Shown piece by piece: positions 22,168 through 34,727 of a stretch of 64,000 bases of DNA. The notes beneath the pieces are model-generated. The model did no database searches. It was not told the origin of the DNA and was given only the letters and a program-made list of their open reading frames with translations. Both the position numbers and the translations under genes were made by a program. The DNA is from Chrysemys picta bellii (lineage: Eukaryota > Chordata > Testudines > Emydidae), in NCBI RefSeq assembly GCF_011386835.1, contig NC_088797.1:59917587-59981586 (forward strand). The letters run 5' to 3'. Every line of letters begins with the position of its first letter. Positions within the stretch are counted from its first letter, which is position 1.

Positions 22168-22409
22168 GGAATAACCTCCTTGGAAGAACCTCCCTTCCAG
22201 GTTTAAGTCACTCATGAAGGAATTCCTTTCTTGGATCCTAGTAATTGTAGATGCTGTTTTAAGATTTGCCACCAGCATGCTGTACTTTCCCTATCAACTG
22301 CGTAACCTTCTTTATTCTCGTATCTTGGCGATCAGCATTGTTTCTATATTATTCTAGGTCTGTCATAGTAACTGAGCTCTGCCCAGAGATCTTGACTGAT
22401 GAATGATTA

Positions 22410-22415
22410 AATAAA
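22410..22415 (+). promoter_or_regulatory. Polyadenylation signal, A1 subtype-2 MSMB
   Basis: AATAAA about 245 bases after the stop, conserved at 55272-55277. Confidence 0.65.
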
Positions 22416-23050
22416 ATAGGCAGATAAAGCATCAAAAACGTCTGAGTTTTTTCCTACTAAAGAAATGATGGGGTCCCGTCTCCCTCCTTGCTATTAGATG
22501 GCCAGGGAGGGACAAGGGGAGCACCAGCATTCATACAACATTGTATTGCCATTGGCTGTTGGGATGCTGTTCACCCCAGCCACTCCTACCACTGCACCCC
22601 TCGCCACGCTCCCCATTGTGCTTAGTCTCTCATACCCCACTACTCTCTCTCTACCTGCCTCTTCCTCTAACCCTCCTCTTACCCTAACAGCCCTCCCAAC
22701 CTCCCCCACCTGGCAAAACCCCAATGTCCTTGACAGATAAATACAAACCAACATCTGTCTGCATCCACAGATGGATGGATACTGGATGGATGCCCTTCAG
22801 CTCAGCCCCGCCCCTGGGATCACTGACCCCGCCCCTCCCCCTGCCGGGCTCACTGCACCCACCCTGCCCTCCCCTCCCATAGGGGCTTATCCACCCCAGA
22901 CCCTCCAGGGCTGATTCTCCCTCTCCCCCCGCCAAGGGATCACAAGCCCCCAAACACTCACTCACCCTCCCCTGCTTCATCACCTCCTGCATTCACCTCC
23001 CACTGGGGCTCACTCACCAGGGCTCTTTCACCTGGCACATCTCAGCCCCT

Positions 23051-23485
23051 TAGGGTTACCAACCCTAGCCCCGCCCCTTCCCCAAGGCCCCACCCCCTCA
23101 CTCACTATATTCCCCCTCCCTCAATGGCTCGCTCTCACTCACTTTCACTGGACTGGGGCAGGGGGTTGGGGTGCGGGAGAGGGAGGCTCTAACTGGGGGT
23201 GCAGGCTCTAGGGTGGGGCCAGAAATGACTGGTTAAGGGTGCGGGAGGGTGCTCAGGGTGGGGGCAGCACGCGAAGTCCCGTGCCTCCCCACCTAGGAGC
23301 TGGTCTGCTGGCTGCTACCGGGGCGCAGCGCGATGCCAGCCAGGACCGGTAGGGACTCGTCTGCCTTAGCACCGCAGCACTGCAGATTGGACTTTTAACG
23401 GCCCGGTTAGTGGTGCAGACTGGAGATGCCAGGATCCCTTTTCGACCAGGTGTTCCGGTCAAAAACCAGACACCTGGTCACCCTA
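23051..23485. mobile_element. Non-autonomous hAT element, 435 bp
   Basis: Left end TAGGGTTACCAA, right end TGGTCACCCTA, flanked by CAGCCCCT (23043-23050) and CAGCCCGT (23486-23493), 8 bp with one mismatch. The interior is pyrimidine-rich on the left and GC-rich on the right. A left-end fragment of a relative is at 26773-26983. Confidence 0.8.
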
Positions 23486-23493
23486 CAGCCCGT

Positions 23494-24300
23494 CCAGGGC
23501 TCTCTCATCCTACTAGAGGGACACAGGGGCAGCAGGGAGACCAGGCACCAGGTGAGTGTTCAGGCAGATTCAGCAGCTAGTGGTTTTGTTAATGGCAAGG
23601 GGAGCCAGAGCCCTGTTTGGTGTCCTGCAGCCTGTCGTCCCCACCTTATCCCCAGGCCAGGATGGTAGTCTGCAGCATACAGAATCTATGGCCTATCCCA
23701 AAAACCCTTGAAATCACAGGAAAGAAAGACTCCCATTGATCATCATGGCCTTTGCATCAGTCAATAGCTGGCAGCTGCACTAGACTCATGTCCTGTGTGA
23801 TCCAGCCACTGGGTGGGGATGTTTAACACACATTGAACAAGGTGATCCCATTTCATTCCAAGACTCCAAGCCTGGCAACACTTCTATATTAGCCAACAGC
23901 AGACCCATGTCCCGCCACATAGTGATCTGCTGGGCTTCCTTACAGCTTTGAGCTTTGAGAGACTGAGGAGACTCAGCGTGGAGATTCTTGGCTGCTTTGC
24001 CTGCCACAGAACTGCAACTATTTAGAAAACAGCCAGTAGAAGTGCTCAGTACCTAGACTAGAATTAGAGCCAGAGGTTCCTAAACACTCAGCTCCCATTT
24101 AGGGACCAAAATTAATGGCCAGATCTGTAAAGTAGCTCAGTATTGATACCAGTCAGCTCTGTGTTCTTGGGGAACCAGGGCGCAGTATCCAGCCTGTCTG
24201 ACTCATGAAAGACACCCCCCCCCACCACCAGTCTCTGCTTGAACCAAAATCGGTCAGAGAAAAGGCTTGCAGAGAGCAGTGAAGGGCGTTGGGACACACA
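23494..24300. other. No gene seen
   Basis: Contains only short frames and dispersed-repeat-like sequence; nothing supported. Confidence 0.3.
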
Positions 24301-25535
24301 CCTAGACCCCTCCTGACAAGGGTGACAAGATTAAGACATCTCAATTAGCATACAGAATGGAGAACAGAGACAACTCCCCTAGCCTCATCTGCATGAAAGA
24401 TGGGACAGGGAGACATCTCCATTAGCATACAGAATGGAGAACAGAGAACTGCACTGAACTCTGGGACCAGAAAAGCAGGGAAGCACTGCATCACGGGGGA
24501 TCTCTGCTCCAGATGTTAATGAACCTACATCTGCACACACCCAGCTTACCAATTCTAGTAATGAATCCTCCATTGATATTCAAAATACTGAAGCAGCCTA
24601 ATTGCACTGTGAGCTCCCTGGAAGAAAACACCACCCATAGCCAAGAGTGATCAGTTCCTATTGTCTAGCCTAAAGAAAACCCTTGACTCATCAGTTTACC
24701 CACAAAGAAATCTAGTGTTCTCCCTTGAACCATTGTTGTTTCTCTACAAAACCCCCTACCTATGTTCAAGTAAGTGTTCTGATGCATGGACTCAAACTCT
24801 GCTTCAGTTTCACTAGGACTCCATCTCCTGACTGATCGTGCTGGGGGCTCTGCCTGTCTCCAGCACTCGGGACCCTGAGCTACCACCATGACCTGGGAAC
24901 CCTGACCAGTTCAAGCCTCATGGAGTGGGTGAGATCCCTCCATCCCTCTCTCTATTTTCTTTTCTACCTCAGGTATTAACTTTTAAAAATGTAACTGTTA
25001 TGTTTGTTTAGTCCTCCTTGTGTAGTTATCATTATTATTCAATAAATAACTTTTATGGTTGAGCTGGTTGCTTCTCTCTCTCTCTTTCTCTCTCTCTCTC
25101 AACTTTACTCTTTTGTGTTTCTAGCTTCCCCATTTACTCTGCAGCAATGCTTCTTTTACGTAAGCTAAAGATCCCTGCAGTGCCCAAAAATACAGTGGGG
25201 TTTGCTCATCAAGTGGGCTATTACCAGTACAATTGTAATGTGAAAGTGGGGATAGGGATGTGCTGAACTTGTGACATATAAGGGTGACAGCTTGAAAGTG
25301 CTGTTCGGCCCAGCCTATTGAGCCCAGGGGCACATAAGGCGCGGGGGGGTGGGAAGGGGGCAGCTTGAAAGTGCTGATTGACCCGGTCCGCTCAGACTTG
25401 CTCTGTTAGTGCGTGTGTGTGTCTGGAGGAACCCAGCCTTAGGGAACATAGGTCCTGCAGGCTAGCTCCATTGGGAGGGGACTTGCAGAAGGGAGAAGTA
25501 GAGCTCCATATGAAAACACACGTGACACAAGCAGT
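24300..25535 (+). mobile_element. Probable solo LTR
   Basis: A tandem pair of TTAGCATACAGAATGGAGAA units (24347 and 24421) resembles enhancer repeats of an LTR. AATAAATAAC at about 25040 could be the polyadenylation signal. A (TC)n run lies at 25071-25100. Ends and target duplication were not resolved, so the limits are approximate. Confidence 0.35.
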
Positions 25536-26772
25536 ACGTTTATAGAATTACAGAAACCCACCCCCCAGAAGAGTAACCCTAATAAATGAGCATACGCCAA
25601 AGGAACGGGCAAATCTGGAAACAGCATACTGATCTCTTTTGAAAATCTGGCTTAGGTGTGCTGGCTGTTGTATTAATTTAGATGGAATAAAGGGGCCCAA
25701 AGCGTAAAAGGTCTTAACATGACCCAAAACTATCCAACATTAAATAGTGTGAAACAAGTTTCAGAGTTTGGTATACATGGCAAATGCACCTTGAATTTTT
25801 TTTTTAACTTTTTCTTACAGATACAGAAAAGAAGGATAAACAGTTCAAGCATTTGGAATGTAAAGAGTTACATAAAGGGTTTCATTTTAACAACATCCCT
25901 TGTTCTCTTTCCATTTAGCTGGAGAAAGATTTTATACAGAAAATTTCCTTGTTTGACAGTCTTTTAGGTGGTAAAAACTGTCCTTCATGGGAATTGAGAA
26001 GAAGTTAGTTGAGATGGACTGGAGCTGCTGTTGTCAAAGTCTGATCCTGCTTCCTTTAAGATGAACCCACACAAAAGGGGAGAGGAAAGAACAGCAAAGA
26101 CAGTGTTCAGGATTTAGCCAGGATTTAGTGGAGGTGATGGTGTCACCTGGGTCCCTCTCTCTCTCCCAGTCTGGTCAGGACATCTCTCACAATCAGGATG
26201 AAGACGGTCTGCAGTCCCAGGAGACAGTGGGGGTGGCAACCATAAAGTGATGCTCACTTCCTCCCCTTTTGTCTTTCAGTCAGCCAGGCTCATGGTAGCC
26301 AGCCTGCTCCCCAGAGCCTTTCTTGTAGGACCCCAAAGGAAGTGATGGGTAGAATAGGCCATCCTCTCATTACTTTGTCCATGGGTTAGGCCTAATTTCT
26401 GACACACTAATTTTGACTTCTGATCTCACGCTGTTCTTGTTTGCTAGGCATGATCTTAACAGAGTCCTTGAATTACCTTTTCTGTTTAAATTAAGTTAGT
26501 CTTCCTGACTCCTTCATACAGCTTTTCTTAAACAATTTTACATAACCAGTCAGTGTGACAACTTATGAACTTTCACTCACTTTTTACAGTTGAGCTTACA
26601 AGGGTAAATTTGTAGGCCCAATTATGACAGCACGTAGAACAAACCACCCCGAACAAACCTTCCCCAGGACTAAGCACTCAGAGAGAGAAAACACACTCAG
26701 CTGAGTGGCAGAGAGGTGCAATTCCACAGCAGCAGTGTCCACACTCTCCCTTGCAAGGTGCACGTCTGTTTA
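25536..26772. other. No gene seen
   Basis: AT-rich sequence without convincing exon, repeat end or RNA gene. Confidence 0.3.
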
Positions 26773-26983
26773 GGGTTGCCAAGTTTCTACTCGCAGAAAA
26801 CTAAACGCCCTCTGCCCTGCCCCTCCTCCGCCACCCCGCCCCTTCCCTGAGGCCCTGCCCCTTCTCCAAAGCCCCACCCCCCATTCACTCCATCCCCCCT
26901 CCCTCTGTTGCTCACTCTCCCCACCCTCATTCACTCACTCATTTTCACTGAGCTGGCTCAGGGGGTTGGGGTGTTGAAGGGGG
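26773..26983. mobile_element. hAT left-end fragment
   Basis: Begins GGGTTGCCAA and follows 23051-23250 in order (ACTCACTTTCACT..., GGGGTTGGGGTG). It is cut where an LTR begins. Confidence 0.6.
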
Positions 26984-28106
26984 AACTGTCAACTGATGTG
27001 CCAAGACTACTTCTGCCCCTGCTTTCCTGCCCTGGCAGCTTAGGACTCCAGCACCCTGTCTTGCTGAGCCAGACACGCCCATCTGCTCCAACACAGACCC
27101 AGGGTCTGAATTACTTGCCCCAAAACTGCAGACTTAACTGAAAGCAGCTTACAGAAGTGTTCCTGTCTTTAACACTCAGATGCCCAACTCCCAATGGGGT
27201 CTAAACTCCAAATAAATCTGTTTTACCCTGTATAAAGCGCTTTAATTGAGTTTATACAGGGTAAACTCAAAAATTGTTCGCCCTCTATAACGCTAATAGA
27301 GAGATATGCACAGCTGTTTACTCCCCCCCCCCTGGTATTTATACACACTCTGGGTTAATTAATAAGTAAAAAGTGATTTTATTACATACAGAAAGTAGGA
27401 TTTAAGTGGTTCCAAGTAGTAACAGACAGAACAAAGTGAATTACCAAGTAAAATAGAATAGAACACGCAAGTTTATGTTTAAGAAACTGAATACAAATAA
27501 AACCTCACCAGTTCCAGTAAGCTTCCTTTTACAGACTAGTCTCCTGCTAGCCTGGGTCCAGCAATCACTCACACCCCCTGTAGTTACTGTCCTTTGTTCC
27601 AGTTTCTTTCAGGTATCCTTGGGGGTGGAGAGGCCTGCTGAAGACAAAATGGAGGGGTCTCCCAGGGGTTTTAGTAGACTTTCTCTTATGGGTGGAGACC
27701 CCCTCCTCTCTCCTATGCAAAATCCAGCTCCAAGATGGAGTTTTGGAGTCACATGGGCCAGTCACATATCCATGCATGACTGAGTTTCTTACCAGCCAAG
27801 CCACATTCCTGGGAAAGCCCTGATGTGGATTGGCATCTTCGAATTCATCGTTGGCTTAAGTGGTTCTTGATTGGGCATTTCATTTGCACATTCCTTTCTC
27901 AATAGAAATCAAGCAAGTATACAGCCAATATTCCTAACTTCAAGTACAAAAATGATACATGCGTACAAATAGGAGGAATGTATTCCATAGATCATAACCT
28001 TTACATAGATGTGTTACATGGCATATGTAGCATAAAACATATTCTAGTTATGTCATATATACATTCATAAGCATATTTCATACAGCCTTATGGGGGACAC
28101 CGTCAC
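26984..28106 (+). mobile_element. LTR lacking its first bases
   Basis: Collinear with the nested LTR 46264-47466: TGATGTGCCAAGACTAC, GCACCCTGTCTTGCTGAGCC, TTATACAGGGTAAACTCA and AGTAACAGACAGAACAAAGT all recur. It ends CCGTCACA. The first 30 or so bases are missing at the junction with the hAT fragment. Confidence 0.7.
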
Positions 28107-29280
28107 ATACTTTGTTCCTGAACAATAGCGTCATCCCTTTGCCATGTAGCTGCAGATTTGGGGGCCTTGCTGGTTGTTTTCCAGTGGAGAAGAAATCAGC
28201 CCTGTCCTCCCATGGATATGCTTTTTAAAATACCTGATGCTTGGTGCAAACTGGTTCACTCTGAAGGCACAAAGTGTAAAAATTTGCTAACACAGTAGGC
28301 CAACTTCATGCCCACTGAAGGGAAAAGCAGAGCCTTTGAAACTTTTCCACTACTCGCCATTGCCCTATTTGGGGACAGAACTTTCAGAAGGTCAGCACAA
28401 AGGCCTCTTTCTGTTTGATTTAAGACTGTGTTTTCTTTTATGTCTGTCTGTTGCATCATGCAAAAAGAAGCAATAACATGAACTATCACCTGTTGGTCTA
28501 ATATCATGCTCAGCAGAAAGGAATTCAAAATTATGTACATTGGGTTTTTTTATTTGACCTAGGTGTCATGGACAGGCAGATTTTGATTAGACAATATCAA
28601 TTAAAAATGCCCCCATGCATCAAGACTCATTAAACACATCACTGTTCCTTATATGTCCAGACGATTGCAGGAAAAATAGCTTTCAGTGGCAACTGACAGA
28701 CCAGTCTATTTCCTTTTCCGTATGTATAACACACATTCCAGGCTATTAAGGACCCTCAAGGAATCTAAATCCTATAGTACATATTCCACTTGCCCTGCTT
28801 TCCAGTGGAAGACTTTAAAATGATCACCACCACCAAGACTCTTACCCAGCTGATGCCCACTTTGTTGAATCACCATTGCCTCCTGAACTATGAAACTGTT
28901 TTGGCTCTGTCTGCTCTAGATCACAAGTACCCACATCACTGTAAAACCATAGCCTCATGGAACAAAACCTGGCCTGGAATCTGTTGAATCTAGAGTAAAA
29001 TAAGAGTTATACATTTTAAAAGAATCTGTAAAGGTGACTATTAGATTAATACTTTGACGCAGAAGCTAACACTGCATGTATGGGAAATAATACACTGCAC
29101 TTCTACCGCAGCTCAATCTTTAATTAAACCTCACAACACCCCTGAAAGGTATGTAAGTAATTGTAAGTGAGGGACTGGCCCAAGGTCACACAGAAAGTCA
29201 ATGTCAGAGCCAGGAAAGGTCCTATGTACTCTCCCTTAATTTATTAGCAAACTTTGGAACAAGAAACTCCTGCCAATATT
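28107..29280. other. No gene seen
   Basis: AT-rich, only short frames; no splice-bounded open stretch that I would defend. Confidence 0.3.
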
Positions 29281-31175
29281 CATAGATTCATAGATTCTAG
29301 GACTGGAAGGGACCTCGAGAGGTCATCGAGTCCAATCCCCTGCCTTCATGGCAGGACCAAATACTGTCTAGACCATCCCTGATAGACACTTATCTAACCT
29401 ACTCTTAAATATCTCCAGTGATGGAGATTCCACAACCTCCCTAGGCATTTTATTCCAGTGTTTAATCACCCTGACAGTTAGCAACTTTTTCCTAATGTCC
29501 AACCTAAACCTCCCTTGCTGCAGTTTAAGCCCATTGCTTCTTGTTCTATCCTTAGAGGCTAAAGTGAACAAGTTTTCTCCCTCCTCCTTATGACACCCTT
29601 TTAGATACCTGAAAACTGCTATCATGTCCCCTCTCAGTCTTCTCTTTTCCAAACTAAACAAACCCAATTCTTTCAGCCTTCCTTCATAGGTCATGTTCTC
29701 AAGACCTTTAATCATTCTTGTTGCTCTTCTCTGGACCCTCTCCAATTTCTCCACATCTTTCTTGAAATGCAGTGCCCAGAACTGGACACAATACTCCAGT
29801 TGAGGCCTAACCAGCTCAGAGTAGAGCGGAAGAATGACTTCTCGTGTCTTGTTCACAACACACCTGTTAATACATCCCAGAATCATGTTTGCTTTTTTTG
29901 CAACAGCATCACACTATTGACTCATATTTAGCTTATGGTCCACTATAACTCCTAGATCCCTTTCTGCTGTACTCCTTCCTAGACAGTCTCTTCCCATTCT
30001 GTATGTGTGAAACTGATTTTTCCTTCCTAAGTGGAGCACTTTGCATTTGTCTTTGTTAAACTTCATCCTGTTTACCTCAGACCATTTCTCCAATTTGTCC
30101 AGATCATTTTGAATTATGACCCTGTCCTCCAAAGCAGTTGCAATCCCTCCCAGTTTGGTATCATCTGCAAACTTAATAAGTGTACTTTCTATGCCAATAT
30201 CTAAGTCGTTAATGAAGATATTGAACAGAGCCAGTCCCAAAACAGACCCCTGCGGTACCCCACTCGTTATGTCTTTCCAGCAGGATTGGGAACCATTAAT
30301 AACAACTCTCTGAGTACGGTTATCCAGCTAGTTATGCACCCACCTTATAGTAGCCCCATCTAAATTGTATTTGCCTAGTTTATCGATAAGAATATTGTGC
30401 GAGACCGTATCAAATGCCTTACTAAAGTCTAGGTATACCACATCCACAGCTTCTCCCTTATCCACAAGACTCGTTATCCTATCAAAGAAAGCTATCAGAG
30501 TGGTTTGACACGATTTGTTCTTTACAAATCCATGCTGGCTATTCCCTATCACCTTACCACCTTTCAAGTATTTGCAGATGATTTCCTTAATTACTTGCTC
30601 CATTATCTTCCCTGGCACAGAAGTTAAACTAACTGGTCTGTAGTTTCCTGAGTTGTTTTTATTTCCCTTTTTATAGATGGGCACTATATTTGCCCTTTTC
30701 CAGTCTTCTGGAATCTCTCCTGTCTCCCATGATTTTCCAAAAATAATAGCTAAAGGCTCAGATACCTCCTCTATTAGCTCCTTGTGTATTCTAGGATGCA
30801 TTTCATCAGGCCCTGGTGACTTGCAAGCATCTAACTTTTCTAAGTGATTTTTAACTTGTTCTTTTTTTATTTTATCTGTTAAACCTACCCCCTTCCCATT
30901 AGCATTCACTATGTTAGGCATTCCTTCAGACTTCTCGGTGAAGACCGAAACAAAGAAGTCATTAAGCATCTCTGCCATTTCCAAGTTTCCTGTTACTGTT
31001 TCTCCCTCTTCACTGAGCAGTGGGCCTACCCTGTCCCTGGTCTTCCTCTTGCTTCTAATGTATTGATAAAAAGTCTTCTTGTTTCCCTTTATTCCTGTAG
31101 CTAGTTTGAGCTCATTTTGTGCCTTTGCCTTTCTAATCTTGCCCCTGCATTCCTGTGTTGTTTGCCTATATTCAT
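29281..31175 (-). mobile_element. CR1 LINE, 5'-truncated
   Basis: Minus strand, about 1.9 kb. The 3' end at 29281 carries the short tandem tail (ATTCATAG/ATTCATAG) typical of CR1. Reading 5' to 3' the frame shows: [25 protein letters not shown] (finger region), [46 protein letters not shown] and [15 protein letters not shown]. After a break come the catalytic FADDTKLGG at about 30150, then CKVLHLGRKN. The C-terminal block has [16 protein letters not shown] and [10 protein letters not shown]. The endonuclease part is missing. Stops near 30325 and 29910 separate the frames, so it is dead. CR1 dominance is typical of turtles, crocodilians and birds. Confidence 0.93.
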
Positions 31176-31804
31176 TTATTCCCTATAAATCTCTAGGGCC
31201 CTTGACACATAGCGGTGGGACTGTAGAGCATTGCCATTCTTCTGAGCATGACGTCTGCTCCCCCTTTTGTAAGCAATCATGTCTAGAAGACTATCCAAAG
31301 AGGCTTGATTGCTTTGGTGTGTCCTGTTAGCTGGAGAGCGTGTGTGACTGACACAACTTTTACAGACCAGCTGGCCAGGGCTGACATTCTTGGTTTGCAA
31401 TTGGAGCTTTCCTTCTCCTGCATGGATGTCCTGCCATGGCTGGGGAATCTCACCTGCTTGACAGAGATACCAAGACATGAAGTGACTTGTCCAAGCAAGG
31501 TCCACGGCACAGTCAGGGACAGATCCCAGGTCTTCCGAGTCCCAGTTCTGCACCCTTGCCCCTGGACCATGCTGCTTCCCCACCACCCCAAAAAGCATAT
31601 GATATATACTTATCATGGGAAGATACTGGGCCAAGATGGCTGCCAGTTCATGTTTTAAACTTATTTACGCCTTAATCCAGCAAAGCCCTCAAGTATGTGC
31701 TTCACCTTAAGCACATGGTGTAGTTTCCATGGAGACAACGGAACTACTCATATGCTTAAAGCTAAGTTTGTATTTCAGGGCTTTACTGGATCAGGGCCCT
31801 AGGG

Positions 31805-32352
31805 CGGGGTGGGCAAACTATGGCCCGCAGGCCAGATCCAGCCCATTAGGGCTTTGGATCCGGCCCACGGGATTGCCACCCCTGGGGCTAATGCTAAGGG
31901 AACTGCGGCCAATGGGAGCTGCGGGGGGTGGTGCCCACAGGCGAGGGCAGAATACGGAGCCCTCTGTCCCCCCTCCCCCAGGGGTCGCAGGGACGTGGTG
32001 CCGGACGCTTCTGGGAGCGGCATGGGGCCAGGGCAAGCGGGGAGCCTGCGTTAGCCTCTCTGCGAGCTGCTGCCACCCCGGAGCCGCTCAAGGTAAGCAG
32101 TGCCGGGCCGGAGCCTGAACTCCTCCTGCACGCCGCACCCCAACTCCCTGTCCTGAGCCCCCTCCCGCACTCCGCACCCCCTCCTGCATCCCAACCCCTT
32201 GGCCTGAGGCCCTTCCTGCACACTGCACCCCCTCCCACACCCTGCACTCCCTCCCAAACCCCAATCTTGTGCCCCAGACCTACACTCATGGTCCTGCATG
32301 CAGTTTCCCCACCCATATGTGGCCCTTGGGCCAAAAAGTTTGCCCACCCCTG
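31805..32352. mobile_element. Non-autonomous hAT element, 548 bp
   Basis: Ends CGGGGTGGGCAAAC and GTTTGCCCACCCCTG, flanked on each side by the 8-bp palindromic duplication CCCTAGGG (31797-31804, 32353-32360). The GC-rich interior with repeated CTGCACCCC-type words gives spurious frames on both strands. Confidence 0.88.
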
Positions 32353-32579
32353 CCCTAGGGGATGATCCAAAAACTGCTGAAGTCATTAGGAATCATTCCA
32401 TTGATTTCAGTGGACTTTGGATCGGCTCACTTATCTACCAGAGTCAACGTTTCCCCTGCCAACTGACCTAGACTTCAGTCATACCCACTGATGTGATTTC
32501 TGAGCAAATATTTGAGTTATTTATGTACATTCAAATTTCTCAGCATTAGGCATTGCAAAAAACTTGTTTTTATCTGGTT

Positions 32580-32647
32580 TATAAATCTGCCAAAAACACA
32601 AGTGCCCACAGGCTGTGTGATCTCCGGCAGGGAAAGCTTTCACAATG
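32580..32647 (+). promoter_or_regulatory. Orphan MSMB-type TATA box and first exon
   Basis: TATAAA at 32580-32585, then about 60 bases, then ATG (32645-32647) immediately followed by the donor GTAAGTCAG. The arrangement and sequence parallel 39793-39853, the presumed promoter and first exon of the complete gene, sharing the CACAATGGTAAGTCAG end. The TATA box is better here. It could be an alternative upstream promoter for the same gene or the remnant of another copy. Confidence 0.5.
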
Positions 32648-34367
32648 GTAAGTCAGAGTGTGTATCTCACGCTTTAAAAGGATGCAGTCTATATTCCTAT
32701 TTACTTTCTTTTAGTTACTCTTTGGGCTAGTGACAGCTGCCCAACTATGCACAAATCTGATTTACATACATTTTAAAGAATACCTGGAGGGGTCCATAAA
32801 GAGAATGAAAGGTTGAGGGTAATTCTATGAGAACACCAATGAACATTTGCTAGATGGTGCTTATCTATGTTACTCACAGGGCTGAACGTCTTCTTTCGGT
32901 GGTGGGAGAAATGGTCATTGTAAAAGCACCACTGACTCTAAAGACATTGAGAATTGCACTGTTCTAATTGACATAAAGGGGCAGATTTCAAGTTACCTCC
33001 TGGGAGTTTAATCCATTTCAAAATAGAGCATATTTTACTCTGGCACATAGGAATAGCCAGACTGAATCAAATCAATGAACTATCTACTTCGACATCCTGT
33101 CTCTGATAGTGACCAGTACAAGCTGCTTCAGAGGAAGGTGCAAGAAACACAGATATGGACAATTATGGAATAACCTGCCCATAGGGGAAGCATCTTCTCA
33201 ACTTCATTAATTAGTGTCTGACTTATGCCCTACATCGTGATGGCTTATATCCCATATACATGTCTAACTTTGTTAGTGTAACTCCAAATATTTTTATTAT
33301 TTGTGTCAGCATCTAATCCTTTATAGAATCTGACTAAATGTTTTGCCTCAAGGTCTTGTGGCAGTGAGGTCTACTGTAATTATTCATTGCGTAAACATAT
33401 TCTCTTTAATCAGTTTTAAATTTGTTGCTTTTCTAATTAATCGTGTGATCCCTAGCTCTTGCATTATGAAAGGGCAAAGAGGAGCACTTGCTCTCAGTTC
33501 CCTACATCATTTCTCATTTTACATAACTATCACAATCCATTTTCTCTCCTCTAAACTAAATAGTCCTTATCTTTTCTCTCCACCCATATGGAAGCCTTTC
33601 CCTGTTTTTATCCATCTTCCTTTCCCAGAGCTTTTTCTATCTTTGCTATACTATTTTGGAGACAGCATGACCAGAACTGTACAGTATTAAAGGTGAGGAG
33701 GTATATTAATTTATATAACAGTATTAATATTGTCAGAATTATTTTGTAGCTATTACTTTATGAAACCTAATATCTAGTTTTGCTTTATTTAAAGTCACCA
33801 AACTTTGAGTGGATGTTTTTAATGAGATATCTAGAATAGAGCTGGGCAAAATGTTTCACCCAAAAATTTTGTGTTTTTTTGCAAATAAATAAATAAATAA
33901 TGCAGATTTGGCAACATCAAAATATCTGGTGACTTCATGTCTGCTTTGCCAGATTGTTTCAGTTTAAAAAAATTAAAAATTCCAAAAAAATTCACAATAT
34001 TTTGAATATTTTGTTCAACCCCAAACAATTTGTTTCAACTATTAGATTAGCTGAAATTTAAAAAAAACATTTTTAGTTTGACCCGAAACAATTTTTTTAC
34101 ATTTATTTTTTTGAATTGCAATAAGCCACAAAATCAGTTATTCACAGAGCTCTAGTCTAGAACAATGCCTAGATCTTTTCCCCAAGTAGTTAATTTAGTA
34201 TGTATGATTAATTCAAATTCTTGTATTTACATACATTGAATTTCATCTGCTGTAGAGTTGTCCAATCACTAAGCTTAGCTAGGTTCTTCTGTAATACTTC
34301 ACAGTCTTCTCTCCTCTTAACTAATTATTGCAGAGCCTTTCACATTCAGGTTATTGGTTTAAGTTTA
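32648..34367. other. No gene seen
   Basis: AT-rich; 32.7-33.0 kb retains faint similarity to 39.9-40.1 kb. A short (AAAT)n run lies near 33882-33900. Confidence 0.35.
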
Positions 34368-34375
34368 GCTTAGGT

Positions 34376-34719
34376 CTGCGGTTCTCAAACTGTGGATCAG
34401 GACCCCAAAGTGGGTCGTAACCTCATTTTAATGGGGTTACCAGGGCTTGCATTAGACTTGCTGGCATCTGGGGCTGAAGCCGAAGCCTGAGAGCTTTAGC
34501 TCTGGTGGGGCTCAGGTTGCAGGGCCCCGCCTGGGGATGAAGCCCTTGAGCTTCTGCTTTGGCCCCTGTGGCCCAGGTGGTGGTGGCTCAGGCTTTGGCC
34601 CCCCCATGCAGGGTGGTGGGGCTTAGGCAGGCTCGAACTTCAGCCACCCCTCCTGAAGTGGTGTAGTAATTTCTCTTGTCAGAAGGGGGTTGTGAAGCAA
34701 TGAAGTTTGAGGACCCCTG
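34376..34719. mobile_element. Non-autonomous hAT element, 344 bp
   Basis: Starts CTGCGGTTCTCAAACT and ends AGTTTGAGGACCCCTG, flanked by GCTTAGGT at 34368-34375 and 34720-34727 (perfect 8-bp duplication). The end sequence resembles the TTCTCAAAC ends of vertebrate Charlie/SPIN-type hATs. It inserted next to the RNase H relic of a Ty3-like element. Confidence 0.88.
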
Positions 34720-34727
34720 GCTTAGGT

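Larger units (their letters stand above)
1..22500 (+). repeat. Segmental duplication block A1
   Basis: Collinear with 42950-55350. Matching anchors run in the same order: MSMB subtype-1 last exon (976 / 43900), its 3' flank (1580 / 44395), the minus-strand module twice (5150 / 48655 and 11310 / 50390), the 19.3-20.8 kb stretch (52.5-53.7 kb), MIR-bearing intron (21.35 / 54.22 kb) and MSMB subtype-2 last exon (22038 / 54900). A1 is longer mainly because of the Harbinger and LTR insertions. Its left end lies outside the window, so exons 1-3 of its subtype-1 gene are not visible. The right edge is approximate; 22.52-22.79 kb instead resembles 63.6-63.85 kb. Confidence 0.88.

Noticed and set aside
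31729..32386. Frames of 110-158 codons on both strands
   Set aside because: Inside hAT 31805-32352; no conserved domain.
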